Of a stretch of DNA of 64,000 nucleotides, positions 51,713-60,043 are shown piece by piece. The position numbers were made by a program, and so were the translations under genes. Position 1 is the first letter of the stretch, and every line of letters begins with the position of its first letter. Under the pieces are notes generated by a model that searched no databases, was not told where the DNA came from, and saw only the letters and a list, made by a program, of their open reading frames with translations. Where the stretch lies: positions 62,001 through 126,000 of the forward strand of contig CAWIZE010000001.1 in NCBI GenBank assembly GCA_963840545.1, written 5' to 3'. Source of the stretch: JAKAWQ01 sp963840545. GTDB lineage: Bacteria; Pseudomonadota; Alphaproteobacteria; Acetobacterales; Acetobacteraceae.

Positions 51713-53089
51713 TCAGAAGAGCCGCAGATAGCGCTCTTTCTCCCAGTCCGAGACATGGTGGAGATAGCTCGTCCATTCCTCGCACTTGTAGTCGATCCAG
51801 GCCGCGCGCATCGCCGGGCCGAACACCTCCGCCCCGAGCGGATCGTCGGCGAAGGCCGAGACCGCCGCGCCGAGTGTTTCGGGCAGGGTGCGGATGCCGA
51901 GGGCGGCGAGCTCCGCCGGCGACTTCAGATACATGTTCTCCGTGTTGGGCGCGCCCGGATCGAGCGCCGCCGCGATTCCCTCAAGGCCGGCGGCGAGCAC
52001 CATCGCGGCACCAAGATAGGGGTTGCAGGAACTGTCGGCCGCGCGCAGCTCGACGCGCCCGCCGGCCAGCGGCACCCGGAGCGCGTTGGTGCGGTTGTTG
52101 TTGCCGTAGCAGCAGAGCACCGGCGCCCAGGTGAAGCCGGAGGCGCTGCCCTGCTTGATCAGCCGCTTGTAGCTGTTCACCGTCGGCGCGACGACCGCGC
52201 AGATCGCCGGCAGATGGGCGAGCACGCCGGCGATGAACCGGTAGCCGAGCTCGGAAAGCCCGCAACCGCGCGGATCGGCCGACGCCCGGAACCGGTTCTC
52301 GCCCGTCTCGCGATCCGCCATCGACATGTTGAAATGGGCGCCGTTGCCGGTCCTGTCGGCGAAGGGCTTCGGCATGAAGCTCGCGAACGCCCCGTGACGG
52401 CGCGCGATCTCGCCGGCCATCATGCGGAAGAAGACGTAATTGTCCGCCATGGCCAGGGCGTCGGCATAGCGGAAATCGATCTCGAACTGGCCAATTCCGT
52501 CTTCGTGGTCGAAGGAATAGACGTCCCAGCCGAGCCCGTTCATCGCCTGCACGAGCTCGTCCATCCAGCCGAGATTGTCGAGCAGCCGGGCGAGGTCGTA
52601 GCAGGGCTTGGCGAGGTGCGGCCGGCCCGAGAGCGGCGCGTAGGACCCGTCCTCGCCGGCGCGGAAGACGAAGAACTCGGCTTCCATGCCGAGATCGAAG
52701 CGCAGGCCGAGCGCGGCTGCGCGCGCGAGCTGGCGCTTGAGGATGCCCCGGCTGCATGATGCGAAGGGCGCGCCGCGAAAACTGAGATCGGAGGCGAACC
52801 AGGCCACGTCCGGGGACCATGGCAGGACGATGCAGGAGGCGGGATCGGGAAGTGCGGCGACCTCTTCCTCATGCACCGATTGCGGCACGCCGTCGAGGGC
52901 GGCGCCGGTGAAGAGCTCGGACCCGCGCAGCATCTCCGCGTGGTGCGCGATCGGCACCAGCTTCGCCTTGCAGATCCCGTGCATATCGACATAGCTCGCG
53001 GCGCAGTAGCGCACGCCCGCTTGCGCGAGCGAAGCTTCGTCCGCCCCGTCCGCGCGGCCCGCCGGGACCCGTCCGATCGGTGCATCCAT
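51713..53089 (-). CDS. GlnT-type glutamine synthetase
   Basis: 458 residues. Conserved blocks: DLGMEAEFFVF (metal Glu), FDHEDGIGQFEIDFRY, GNGAHFNMSM (Asn-Gly-His ATP/metal region), VNSYKRL, NRTNALRVP and ADSSCNPYLGAAMVLAAGLEGI. The pattern is that of type III/GlnT and gamma-glutamylamide synthetases rather than GlnA. It joins ammonia or an amine to glutamate with ATP. In this operon it would capture ammonia freed from guanidine, or make a gamma-glutamyl derivative. GGGGAGAAATCACG precedes ATG 53089. Confidence 0.82.
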   Translation of the reverse strand: MDAPIGRVPAGRADGADEASLAQAGVRYCAASYVDMHGICKAKLVPIAHHAEMLRGSELFTGAALDGVPQSVHEEEVAALPDPASCIVLPWSPDVAWFASDLSFRGAPFASCSRGILKRQLARAAALGLRFDLGMEAEFFVFRAGEDGSYAPLSGRPHLAKPCYDLARLLDNLGWMDELVQAMNGLGWDVYSFDHEDGIGQFEIDFRYADALAMADNYVFFRMMAGEIARRHGAFASFMPKPFADRTGNGAHFNMSMADRETGENRFRASADPRGCGLSELGYRFIAGVLAHLPAICAVVAPTVNSYKRLIKQGSASGFTWAPVLCCYGNNNRTNALRVPLAGGRVELRAADSSCNPYLGAAMVLAAGLEGIAAALDPGAPNTENMYLKSPAELAALGIRTLPETLGAAVSAFADDPLGAEVFGPAMRAAWIDYKCEEWTSYLHHVSDWEKERYLRLF

Positions 53090-53105
53090 CGTGATTTCTC
53101 CCCGA

Positions 53106-53888
53106 TTACGCGGGTGACGCGGAGGTTCTGCGGAGCGGGTCGGGCCGGGCCTCCGGTTCTTCCGGCAGCTCGTACCAGACCGTCCGCTCGCCGAGGACCG
53201 CGCGCATCCGCCAGGCGAGGCTCCGCGGCGCCGCCTCGATCGCGCGTCCGAGCGTGTCGATCGCTGCGCAAAGCCGCTCGCCGAGCGCGGCGTCGTTGCA
53301 AAGGCCGTGCGCCCCGCTCCGCACCGCGGCGAGCGTGCCGGTCGCGGTCCGCCAGAGCCCCCAGTCCGCGCCGAGCAGGCGGCCGAGATAGCGCGTGTCG
53401 ATCCCGGCCGGATCGCCTGGCGTCTGCGGGACGGCGAGCAGCAGCGCCGCCGTGTCGATCATGTCCTTGGGCTCGAGCTTCACCACCTGGAGCTTGGTGA
53501 GCAGCAGATCCGAAGGCGGCAGGGTGAGCGGGCAGAGCGTGATCCTGGCGCCGAGATCGAGCACGTGGCACATCCGGAACTGCTCGATGAAGACGTCGAT
53601 CTTGGTCTCCCCGGCATAGAAGATCATCCGCTCGCGGCCGTTGAGCAGGTTGAACTCGGAGGCCGGGAGGCAGCGCAGCGCCTCCATCGCCGGCTTCACC
53701 GCGCGGCGGTCCTGCCGGCGGATGATGATGTCGATATCGCTCGAGTGCCGGCGCAGCGCCTCGGGGATGCGCGCCCCGCCGCAGGCGGCGACCGCCCGCC
53801 CGCCGAGCAGGCGCGCCGCGCCGCCGGCCGCCGCCACCGCGGCGACGACGTCCGGCCCGGAAACGGAACCGGCCATTTCGCCGCTCAT
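53106..53888 (-). CDS. Nucleotidyltransferase-fold protein of unknown role
   Basis: 260 residues. Residues 25-60 read LLGGRAVAACGGARIPEALR then HSSDIDIII, the GG...R.SSDID signature of DNA polymerase beta-like nucleotidyltransferases, with both metal-binding Asp. A helical middle (LLTKLQVVKLEPKDMIDTAA) follows, as in MNT/KNT-type proteins. It may attach AMP or another nucleotide to a protein or small molecule, such as the adjacent GlnT (compare GlnE adenylylation), but that is speculation. ATG 53888 overlaps the permease stop (ATGA). Confidence 0.7.
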   Translation of the reverse strand: MSGEMAGSVSGPDVVAAVAAAGGAARLLGGRAVAACGGARIPEALRRHSSDIDIIIRRQDRRAVKPAMEALRCLPASEFNLLNGRERMIFYAGETKIDVFIEQFRMCHVLDLGARITLCPLTLPPSDLLLTKLQVVKLEPKDMIDTAALLLAVPQTPGDPAGIDTRYLGRLLGADWGLWRTATGTLAAVRSGAHGLCNDAALGERLCAAIDTLGRAIEAAPRSLAWRMRAVLGERTVWYELPEEPEARPDPLRRTSASPA

Positions 53889-55480
53889 TCGGGCGGGATC
53901 TCCATGAAGGCGAGGTTGATGTCGATCCCCTGGCGCAGGCGCAGCAGCTTGACCGCATAGAAGAACACGAAACCGCTGGCGAACACCGCCAGGTTGATCA
54001 GCAGCATGAAGGGCTGGGCGAAGCTGATGCCCGATTGCGGGTCGTTGAGGAAGGCCCAGGCGATCACCAGCATGCCGATCGCGCTTAAGCCGCCGAGGAT
54101 CGCGAGCACCGGGATTCCGGCCCAACGCCAGGCGACCGGCGAGGCCTCGAACATGTCCCTCTGGGTGTAGGGAAAGGCGATCGCCGCGAGCGAGGTGAGC
54201 AGGAAGGTGCCGCAGACCTGGCCGAAGAATCCCGAGATCGTCGCGAAGGCGGCGTCGTAGGCATAGACCCAGAGGAAGATCACGCCGAGCAGGGACGAAA
54301 AGACGATGGCGACCAGCGGCGAATGGGTGCGCTCGTCCACCTGCGAGATCTTGTCGGGCAGCAGCCCGTCGAGCGCCCAGGCGAGCAGGTTGCGGGTCGC
54401 GGTGAGGATGTAGATCGGCAGCCACGCATAGGTCCAGAGCGCAAACGAGATGCCGATCACCAGCACCAGCCAGATATGGTCGGTGAGCGCGGCGGCGAGC
54501 TCGGAGAAGGTGGGCGTGAAGGCGAGCTTCACCTTGGTCGGATCGACCGCGGCGAGGTTGCCCAGGAAGGTGAAGCCGAAGGCATGCAGCGTCACATAGC
54601 TCAGGATCAGGAGCCAGATCGCGCTGTAGAGCAGCGAGCCCGGCATGCCGAGGATCTGCGAGCGGTTGGCGCCCTTGATCTCGCCGCCGATATAGGCCGA
54701 GGCGATGGAGAAGCCGAGCACCGTGAAGGGCCAGGTCATCGCGATCATGGTCTGCTGGAGGCTGAACGGCGCCGGTGCGACCGCGTCCTTGCCGAGCGTC
54801 TTGACCACGGCGGCGTAGGTGTCGTGGTTGGCGGTGAAGCCCGCCGCGTAATGGTTGAACGCCGCGATCGACTGCGCGTGGCTGTACATCAGCAGCACCA
54901 CCGCGGTCGCGAGGAGGCCGAGGCTGGCGAGGTAGAAGGTGACGTTCTGGATCCGCATATAGGTGCGGATCCCGAAGATGAAGACGACCGCGAAGGCGAT
55001 GATCAGCACGGTGCCGGTGAGCGCGGTGCCGAGCGGGGTGTTGAACCAGTCGCCCCAGGTGGTCAGGCTCGCCGCGCCGAGGGTCGCGCCAAGCTCGCGA
55101 AAGAGGGCGGAGATGCCGTACTTGCCGAGGAAGGCGGCCGGCACGCCGATATAGAAGAAGCACCAGATGGTGTAGTTCCAGCTCGCGACGAAGCCGAAGA
55201 GCGGCGAGACCGCGCGGCTGACATAGACGTACTCGCCGCCCGACCGCGGCATGGCGGAGGCGAACATCGCATAGACGAGCGATGTCGGCAGGACGAAAAT
55301 GGTACAGAGGATGGTCGAGAGATAGATGTTCACGCCGGGATAGGACCCGTTCGGCATGAACAGGAACATGAACGCGACGCCGATCGCGATGTTGATGAAG
55401 TTGACGTTGTAGATGAAGACGTCACGGGCGCTGGCCTGCCGCACCAGCCCCGTCGCCTTGCGAGCGAAGTTACCGGACAT
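53885..55480 (-). CDS. APC-superfamily amino acid/amine permease in guanidine operon
   Basis: 531 residues, about 12 to 14 hydrophobic spans. An APC-type opening (DVFIYNVNFINIAIGVAFMF), a SAMPRSGGEYVYVSRAVSP substrate-site motif in the first discontinuous helix region, and GLLPDKISQVDERTHSPLVA. It would bring a cationic or neutral amine into the cell. As the second gene behind a guanidine riboswitch it is a candidate guanidine or guanidino-compound importer, but export cannot be excluded. GGAGAACAGCGA precedes ATG 55480. Confidence 0.82.
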   Translation of the reverse strand: MSGNFARKATGLVRQASARDVFIYNVNFINIAIGVAFMFLFMPNGSYPGVNIYLSTILCTIFVLPTSLVYAMFASAMPRSGGEYVYVSRAVSPLFGFVASWNYTIWCFFYIGVPAAFLGKYGISALFRELGATLGAASLTTWGDWFNTPLGTALTGTVLIIAFAVVFIFGIRTYMRIQNVTFYLASLGLLATAVVLLMYSHAQSIAAFNHYAAGFTANHDTYAAVVKTLGKDAVAPAPFSLQQTMIAMTWPFTVLGFSIASAYIGGEIKGANRSQILGMPGSLLYSAIWLLILSYVTLHAFGFTFLGNLAAVDPTKVKLAFTPTFSELAAALTDHIWLVLVIGISFALWTYAWLPIYILTATRNLLAWALDGLLPDKISQVDERTHSPLVAIVFSSLLGVIFLWVYAYDAAFATISGFFGQVCGTFLLTSLAAIAFPYTQRDMFEASPVAWRWAGIPVLAILGGLSAIGMLVIAWAFLNDPQSGISFAQPFMLLINLAVFASGFVFFYAVKLLRLRQGIDINLAFMEIPPE

Positions 55481-55527
55481 TCGCTGTTCTCCGACCCTGC
55501 AGACGGTTGAATTTCATTCGCTTGCTC

Positions 55528-56478
55528 TCAGGCCTGGACAAGCTGGTGGCCCTGGATGCCGCGCGGACCGACCGTGATCAGCGCCCCGTGCAGCACGCCC
55601 TCGCTGTATTCGCTCCCGGGATTGATGCAGAGCGTGCGGCCGATCGTGCGGGTCGCGCGTGATTCATGGACATGGCCGTGCAGGCCGAGCAGCGGCTGCA
55701 TCTCCTCGATGACGCTGCGCACCGCGGTCGAGCCGACGGCGGTCATGACGGTGTGCCCGCCCTTGGTGACGATCCTTCCGTCCTCGAGCAGCGGCGCGGA
55801 ATCGAGCCCGGAATTGTATGGCGGCACATGGAGGGTGAAGATCGTCCGCGCGGGATTGCCGAGCTTTGCCGCGATGCCGCGGATATGGGCCTCGAGCGCG
55901 GGCTCGTCCATCTCGCGCGGACTGTCGAAGGGCGTGCGGTTGGAGTAGCCGCAGGTCAGCATCTCGAGATCGTCGGCGAGCCGCACCACCGCGCCGTCAT
56001 GGTTCTCGACCACGCTCGAGCGCCGGAGTGCCGCGTCCACATAATCCTCGTCGTCGTTGCCGGCATTGATCAGGCAACGGATTCCGCTGTTGGCGAGGCG
56101 GGATTCGGCGATCGCGATCCAGCGCTCCACCAATTCGAGGACCAGCCGGTCGATCAGCGCCTGGCGCGCCGCCTCGTCCTGGCGGCAATGGGCGTGCTCC
56201 TCGGGGCTCATCGCCACCGGGTAGAACCCGTTCATCCGCACCAGTTTCTCGAGCTCGGCCCGCTCGGCGTCCGAGGAGACGCTGAAATCCCGGCCCAGGA
56301 AGCGCGCCTCGTAGCGCCCGCCACGGCGGATCAGCGGCACCACCATCTTGCCGGTGATGTCGCCGCCGAGCACCAGCGCCTGCGCCTTGTAGAATTTCCC
56401 GGCGTTGACGAATTTGAGGAAGCACTTCTCCGAGCCGTGGATGTCGCTGGCATAGAACAGGCGGAACGGCTGCGTCAC
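55528..56478 (-). CDS. Calcineurin-like metallophosphoesterase
   Basis: 316 residues. All five motifs are present: YASDIHGSEKCFLKF, LVLGGDITGK, INAGNDDEDYV, HVPPYNSGLD and LLGLHGHVHESRATR. These bind two metal ions and cleave phosphomono- or diesters. It begins with GTG 56478, 127 bases after the riboswitch core, and is the first gene of the operon. Its link with guanidine is not obvious; it could cleave an adenylylated or phosphorylated intermediate or act in regulation. Confidence 0.8.
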   Translation of the reverse strand: MTQPFRLFYASDIHGSEKCFLKFVNAGKFYKAQALVLGGDITGKMVVPLIRRGGRYEARFLGRDFSVSSDAERAELEKLVRMNGFYPVAMSPEEHAHCRQDEAARQALIDRLVLELVERWIAIAESRLANSGIRCLINAGNDDEDYVDAALRRSSVVENHDGAVVRLADDLEMLTCGYSNRTPFDSPREMDEPALEAHIRGIAAKLGNPARTIFTLHVPPYNSGLDSAPLLEDGRIVTKGGHTVMTAVGSTAVRSVIEEMQPLLGLHGHVHESRATRTIGRTLCINPGSEYSEGVLHGALITVGPRGIQGHQLVQA

Positions 56479-56605
56479 GGCGCGCCTGGCGGGCCGGCTT
56501 CAGATGGAGGATTTTCGACGAGCCTCATCCTCACCCCCTTCGATGCGCATCCATCGACATCGAAGCGAGGCGGGACACGGAAGAACATGCGAACCTCGCA
56601 TCGAT

Positions 56606-56706
56606 GCTCTCCCGGGCTTTTGTCCCGCCGTGCACCGGCGGGGCTCCGCCGGCTGCGGCTCTCGGACCAGTCACCGGATCGGCTGATCCGGCCGGAACCC
56701 TAGCCG
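56606..56706 (-). promoter_or_regulatory. Guanidine-I (ykkC) riboswitch
   Basis: Read 5' to 3' on the minus strand: CTAGGGTTCCGG (56703-56692), CTGGTCCGAGAG (56670-56659), and GGGACAAAAGCCCGGGAGAG (56627-56608), with a CGGCGGAGCCCCGCCG hairpin between the last two. These three conserved segments, their order and their spacing are those of the ykkC guanidine-I aptamer. Guanidine binding switches on the downstream genes in characterised cases. The expression platform in the 127-base leader was not resolved. Confidence 0.93.
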
Positions 56707-56899
56707 CCTGGAGAACGTTCGCAGCAAGTTCCGTGCCAGCGCTTGCGCAAAGCGTAACGGCTTGGTCCGGCAAGGGGCTCGCCGCCGGAGCGGCCATCCC
56801 CGGGCGCCGCGGGGCGAGGCATGTGACTTTTCTCTAGGCAGATCCTGCCGCCGGCGTGAGCGATCCCGGAAAGCGATCAGCGGGCGATCCGGCGCTCGG

Positions 56900-56913
56900 T
56901 TGATCCCGATCAA
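56900..56913. promoter_or_regulatory. FNR/FixK-type box
   Basis: TTGATCCCGATCAA, an exact match to the TTGAT-N4-ATCAA consensus. It ends 53 bases before the CBS-protein start, in activation position, and points to induction under low oxygen. The same gap carries the divergent riboswitch. Confidence 0.72.
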
Positions 56914-56966
56914 TGGCAGGCTCGGCCAAGCGTGCGACCTCTTCCGCGGGCGCCAGGGAGGCCGGA

Positions 56967-57386
56967 ATGTCCTATCGTTCGATGGCGGAGATCGTGCGCA
57001 GGCAAAGGCCGCTCTGCATGCGGCCCGAGGCGACCGTGCGCGAGGCCTGCCGGGAGATGGACGCCCGCGGCTACGGCGCGGTGCTGGTGACGGAGAAGGA
57101 GGGAAAGCTCGTCGGCATCTTCACCGGCCGCGACGCCGTCCGCTGCCTCGGGCACCGCGAGCACGCCTCCGCGCTGCCCCTGAAGCAGGTGATGACGCGG
57201 GCGCCGCAAACCTTGCCGCCGGGCTCGACCGCGATCGAGGCGCTCCGGCTGATGCATGACGGCGGCTTCCGCCATATGCCCGTGGTCGCGGACGGGGCGG
57301 TGGTGGGGATCGTTTCGCGCGGCGATTTCCGCGGCTTCGAGCTCGACCGGCTCGACGAGGAATCCGGGATCTGGGAGCGGATCTGA
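56967..57386 (+). CDS. CBS-domain pair protein
   Basis: 139 residues formed of two CBS motifs: CMRPEATVREACREMDARGY then KLVGIFTGRDAVRCL, and QVMTRAPQTLPPGSTAIEAL then AVVGIVSRGDFRGFELD. Such pairs bind adenine nucleotides and act as energy sensors. Single-domain CBS genes behind an FNR/FixK box are common in alphaproteobacteria adapting to oxygen limitation. GGGAGG precedes ATG 56967. Confidence 0.85.
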   Translation: MSYRSMAEIVRRQRPLCMRPEATVREACREMDARGYGAVLVTEKEGKLVGIFTGRDAVRCLGHREHASALPLKQVMTRAPQTLPPGSTAIEALRLMHDGGFRHMPVVADGAVVGIVSRGDFRGFELDRLDEESGIWERI

Positions 57387-57587
57387 TCAGGAGAGGAACA
57401 TCCCGGGGCCGGCGCAGCCCATCGGCGCCGTGCCCCAGCCAAGGACGCGGAGCCAGGCCGGCGGCGTGAGCACGACCGACCAGGCCCGCGCATAGGCGAA
57501 GGCCGCGCCGGTGATGAGGCCGGGGCCGAGCCGGTGGAGCAGCCGGCCGAGACGGTGCCGGCGACGGCTCGTCCCCGGGTCCGTCAT
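57387..57587 (-). CDS. Small hypothetical membrane-like protein
   Basis: 66 codons. A basic start (GTSRRRHRLGRLLHRLG) leads into a weak hydrophobic stretch (PGLITGAAFAYARAWSVVLT) and WLRVLGWGTAPMGCAGPGMF. No family recognised. It lies between convergent and same-strand genes, 21 bases from the quinone reductase stop. A duplicated ATGACGGACCC around 57584-57603 offers two possible starts. Could be a real small protein or chance. Confidence 0.4.
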   Translation of the reverse strand: MTDPGTSRRRHRLGRLLHRLGPGLITGAAFAYARAWSVVLTPPAWLRVLGWGTAPMGCAGPGMFLS

Positions 57588-57608
57588 AGGGGTCCGTCAT
57601 AGGGTCCG

Positions 57609-58589
57609 TTACAGGGTCAGCACGATCTTGCCGATATGCCGCCCCTCCTCCATCAGACGGTGCGCCGCGGCGGCCTCGGCCAGCGGGAAGGTTGCGAAGA
57701 TGACCGGGGCGACCCGCCCGGCCGAGAGCAGCGGCCAGGCTTTTTCCTTGAGCTCCGCGGCAATCTCTCCTTTTTCCGCGCCCGAGCGCGGGCGCATGGT
57801 CGAGCCGGTGATGGTGAGCCGCTTGGTCATCACGGGGAGAAAATCGAACGCCTCGACCTTCGAGCCGGACTGGAAGGCGATCAGCACCAGCCGCCCGCCG
57901 CGGGCGAGCGCGCGGAGATCGCGCGCGATATAGGGCGCGCCCACCATGTCGAGGATGACGTCGACGCCGCTGCCCTCGGTGAGGCGGGCGATCTCGGCCA
58001 CGAAATCCTCCGTCTTGTAATCGATCGCCGCGGCGGCGCCGAGGCGGAGGCAGGCCGCCAGCTTCTCGGGCGCGCCCGCGGTCGCGTAGATCGTGGCGCC
58101 GAGCGCGTGGCCGAGCTGGATCGCCACGGTGCCGATGCCGCTCGCCCCGCCATGGATCAGCGCGCGCTCGCCGGCGGCGAGGCGCCCGCCCTGGAAGAGG
58201 TTGGCCCAGACGGTGAAGAAGGTCTCGGGGAGCGCGGCGGCCTTCACCGCGTCGAAGCCGGCGGGCCAGGGCAGGCATTGCGTGGCCGGCACGGCGCAGT
58301 ATTCCGCGTAGCCGCCGCCGTTGCAGAGCGCCGTGACGCGCTCGCCGAGGCGGAAGGCACGCACCTCCGGCCCGAGCGCCACGACCTCGCCGGCGGCCTC
58401 GAGGCCGAGGATGGGGCTGGCGCCGGGCGGTGGCGGATAGAGGCCCTTGCGCTGCTGGACGTCCGGGCGGTTGACGCCGGCGGCGGCGACGCGGACCAGC
58501 ACCTCGCCCGGACCGGGCGCGGGGCGGGGAATTTTCCCCGGCACCATGACCTCGGGGCCGCCCGGGGCGGCAATGGTGATGGCGGTCAT
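57609..58589 (-). CDS. NAD(P)H quinone oxidoreductase, PIG3/zinc-less MDR family
   Basis: 326 residues, the family's length. GroES-like start with GEVLVRVAAAGVNRPDVQQR and ILGLEAAGEVVALG; cofactor loop HGGASGIGTVAIQLGHALGA; then KIVLTL end. No structural zinc Cys are present. It reduces quinones or enones with NADPH. Longer starts at 58610 and 58622 exist without a ribosome site. It is divergent from the third hyu cluster. Confidence 0.85.
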   Translation of the reverse strand: MTAITIAAPGGPEVMVPGKIPRPAPGPGEVLVRVAAAGVNRPDVQQRKGLYPPPPGASPILGLEAAGEVVALGPEVRAFRLGERVTALCNGGGYAEYCAVPATQCLPWPAGFDAVKAAALPETFFTVWANLFQGGRLAAGERALIHGGASGIGTVAIQLGHALGATIYATAGAPEKLAACLRLGAAAAIDYKTEDFVAEIARLTEGSGVDVILDMVGAPYIARDLRALARGGRLVLIAFQSGSKVEAFDFLPVMTKRLTITGSTMRPRSGAEKGEIAAELKEKAWPLLSAGRVAPVIFATFPLAEAAAAHRLMEEGRHIGKIVLTL

Positions 58590-58771
58590 GCGCTCAGGCA
58601 AAGGGGGCATCGGCTGGGGCATGGGCAGCATCCGTGTCGTGGCCTTCGTGCCGAGCCTACTCCCCGGTTGCGCGCTCGGGCGATGGGCCGGAAACTCGGC
58701 CGACCCGTCCCCCTGATTCTGGCCCCTTGGCCGCCCCACTCGCCCATTCGCCCGCCCGACCGGAGACCGCG

Positions 58772-60043
58772 ATGCTCATCACCCGCCGCCAGGCCGCGGC
58801 CGGCGCCACGGCCGCCTCCGTCCTTCTCGGCAGGCGGGCGCGGGCGGCGGCGGGGCGCCCGGCCGAGGGACAGGGAAGGAAGCTGTCGCTCGGCGCCCTC
58901 TTTCCGATGACCGGCGAGGCGGCGCTGATCGGCGATGAGAGCTTCCGCGGCCTCGTGCTCGCGACCGACAGGCTCAACGGCGGCGGCGGGCTGCTCGGGC
59001 GGACGGTTTCGCTCAGGCGGGCGGATGCGCCCGATGCCGGGCACGCGGCGGACGCGGTGAAGGCGCTGACGGGCGGGACGAAGGTCGCCGCGATCTTCGG
59101 CACCGGCGTGACCTCGATCGCGCTCGCCGCCTCCGAGGCGGCGGGGCTGGCGGGCGTGCCCTATTTCGAGCTGACCGCGACCGGGGCCGCCGTGACCGGA
59201 CGCACGATCCCGACCGTCTTCCGCAGCTGCCCGGAGGCCGATGCCTTCGGCACGCTCTCCGTGGCGGCGGTGACGGAGGTGCTGGCGCCGCTCTGGCGGC
59301 GGAGCGCGGCCGCGCTCCGGTTGGCGGTGCTGGCTGCCGGCAACGCGTTCGGCCAGGCCGTCGCCGCTTCGCAGGCGGCGGCGTGCCGTCACCATGGGCT
59401 CGCCCCGGTGCAGACGCTGAGCTACGCCGCGGGCACGGTCGATTTCGCGCCGCTGGTGCGCCCGCTCAAAGTGGCAGGGATCGAGGTTCTGCTGCACACC
59501 GGCGCCGCCAATGACGTGGTTCTGCTCTATCGCGCCATGCAGCAGGCCGGCTGGCGGCCGCGCATGGTGATCGGGTGCGGGCCGGGCTACGCGATGGCCG
59601 ACACCCGCCAGGCGGTGGGGACGGCGCTGGACGGCACCATGGCTGCCGATTTTCCCCAATACGCCGTCAATGCCGGGGTGGCGCCCGGCGCCGCCGCGGT
59701 GGCCGCTTCCTATCGCGCCCAATACGGCGCGGAGCCGCGCTCGGGGCTCAGCCTCGCGGCCTATGTCGGCGCCGGCCTCTTTTTCGCAGCGATCGCCCGC
59801 GCCGGCAGCACGGACGGGACGAAGCTGCGGGCTGCCGTGCTGGCGAGCAGCGTGCCCGGCGGCACCACCGCCAATGGCTGGGGCGCCGCGTTCGACGCCA
59901 GCGGCCAGAACCACCGGGCCTCGGCCATGCTGATGCAATGGCAGGAAGGACGCGCCGTCACGGTATATCCCGAGGCGGCCTCGGTCGCCCGGGCGCAGGG
60001 CGCGCTCGCGCCGCTGCCGCCGACCGCCGGCCATACGCCATGA
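58772..60043 (+). CDS. Branched-chain amino-acid-type ABC substrate-binding protein
   Basis: 423 residues. Export signal MLITRRQAAAGATAASVLLG, twin-Arg type, then the LivJ-like two-lobe fold: LGALFPMTGEAALIGDESFRG, GGGGLLGRTVSLRRADA and IFGTGVTSIALAASEAAGL. CGGAG lies before ATG 58772. Its stop overlaps the third hyuB start (ATGA), so the binding protein and the ring-opening enzyme are translated together; permease and ATPase genes are not in view and may lie beyond the window. Confidence 0.83.
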   Translation: MLITRRQAAAGATAASVLLGRRARAAAGRPAEGQGRKLSLGALFPMTGEAALIGDESFRGLVLATDRLNGGGGLLGRTVSLRRADAPDAGHAADAVKALTGGTKVAAIFGTGVTSIALAASEAAGLAGVPYFELTATGAAVTGRTIPTVFRSCPEADAFGTLSVAAVTEVLAPLWRRSAAALRLAVLAAGNAFGQAVAASQAAACRHHGLAPVQTLSYAAGTVDFAPLVRPLKVAGIEVLLHTGAANDVVLLYRAMQQAGWRPRMVIGCGPGYAMADTRQAVGTALDGTMAADFPQYAVNAGVAPGAAAVAASYRAQYGAEPRSGLSLAAYVGAGLFFAAIARAGSTDGTKLRAAVLASSVPGGTTANGWGAAFDASGQNHRASAMLMQWQEGRAVTVYPEAASVARAQGALAPLPPTAGHTP

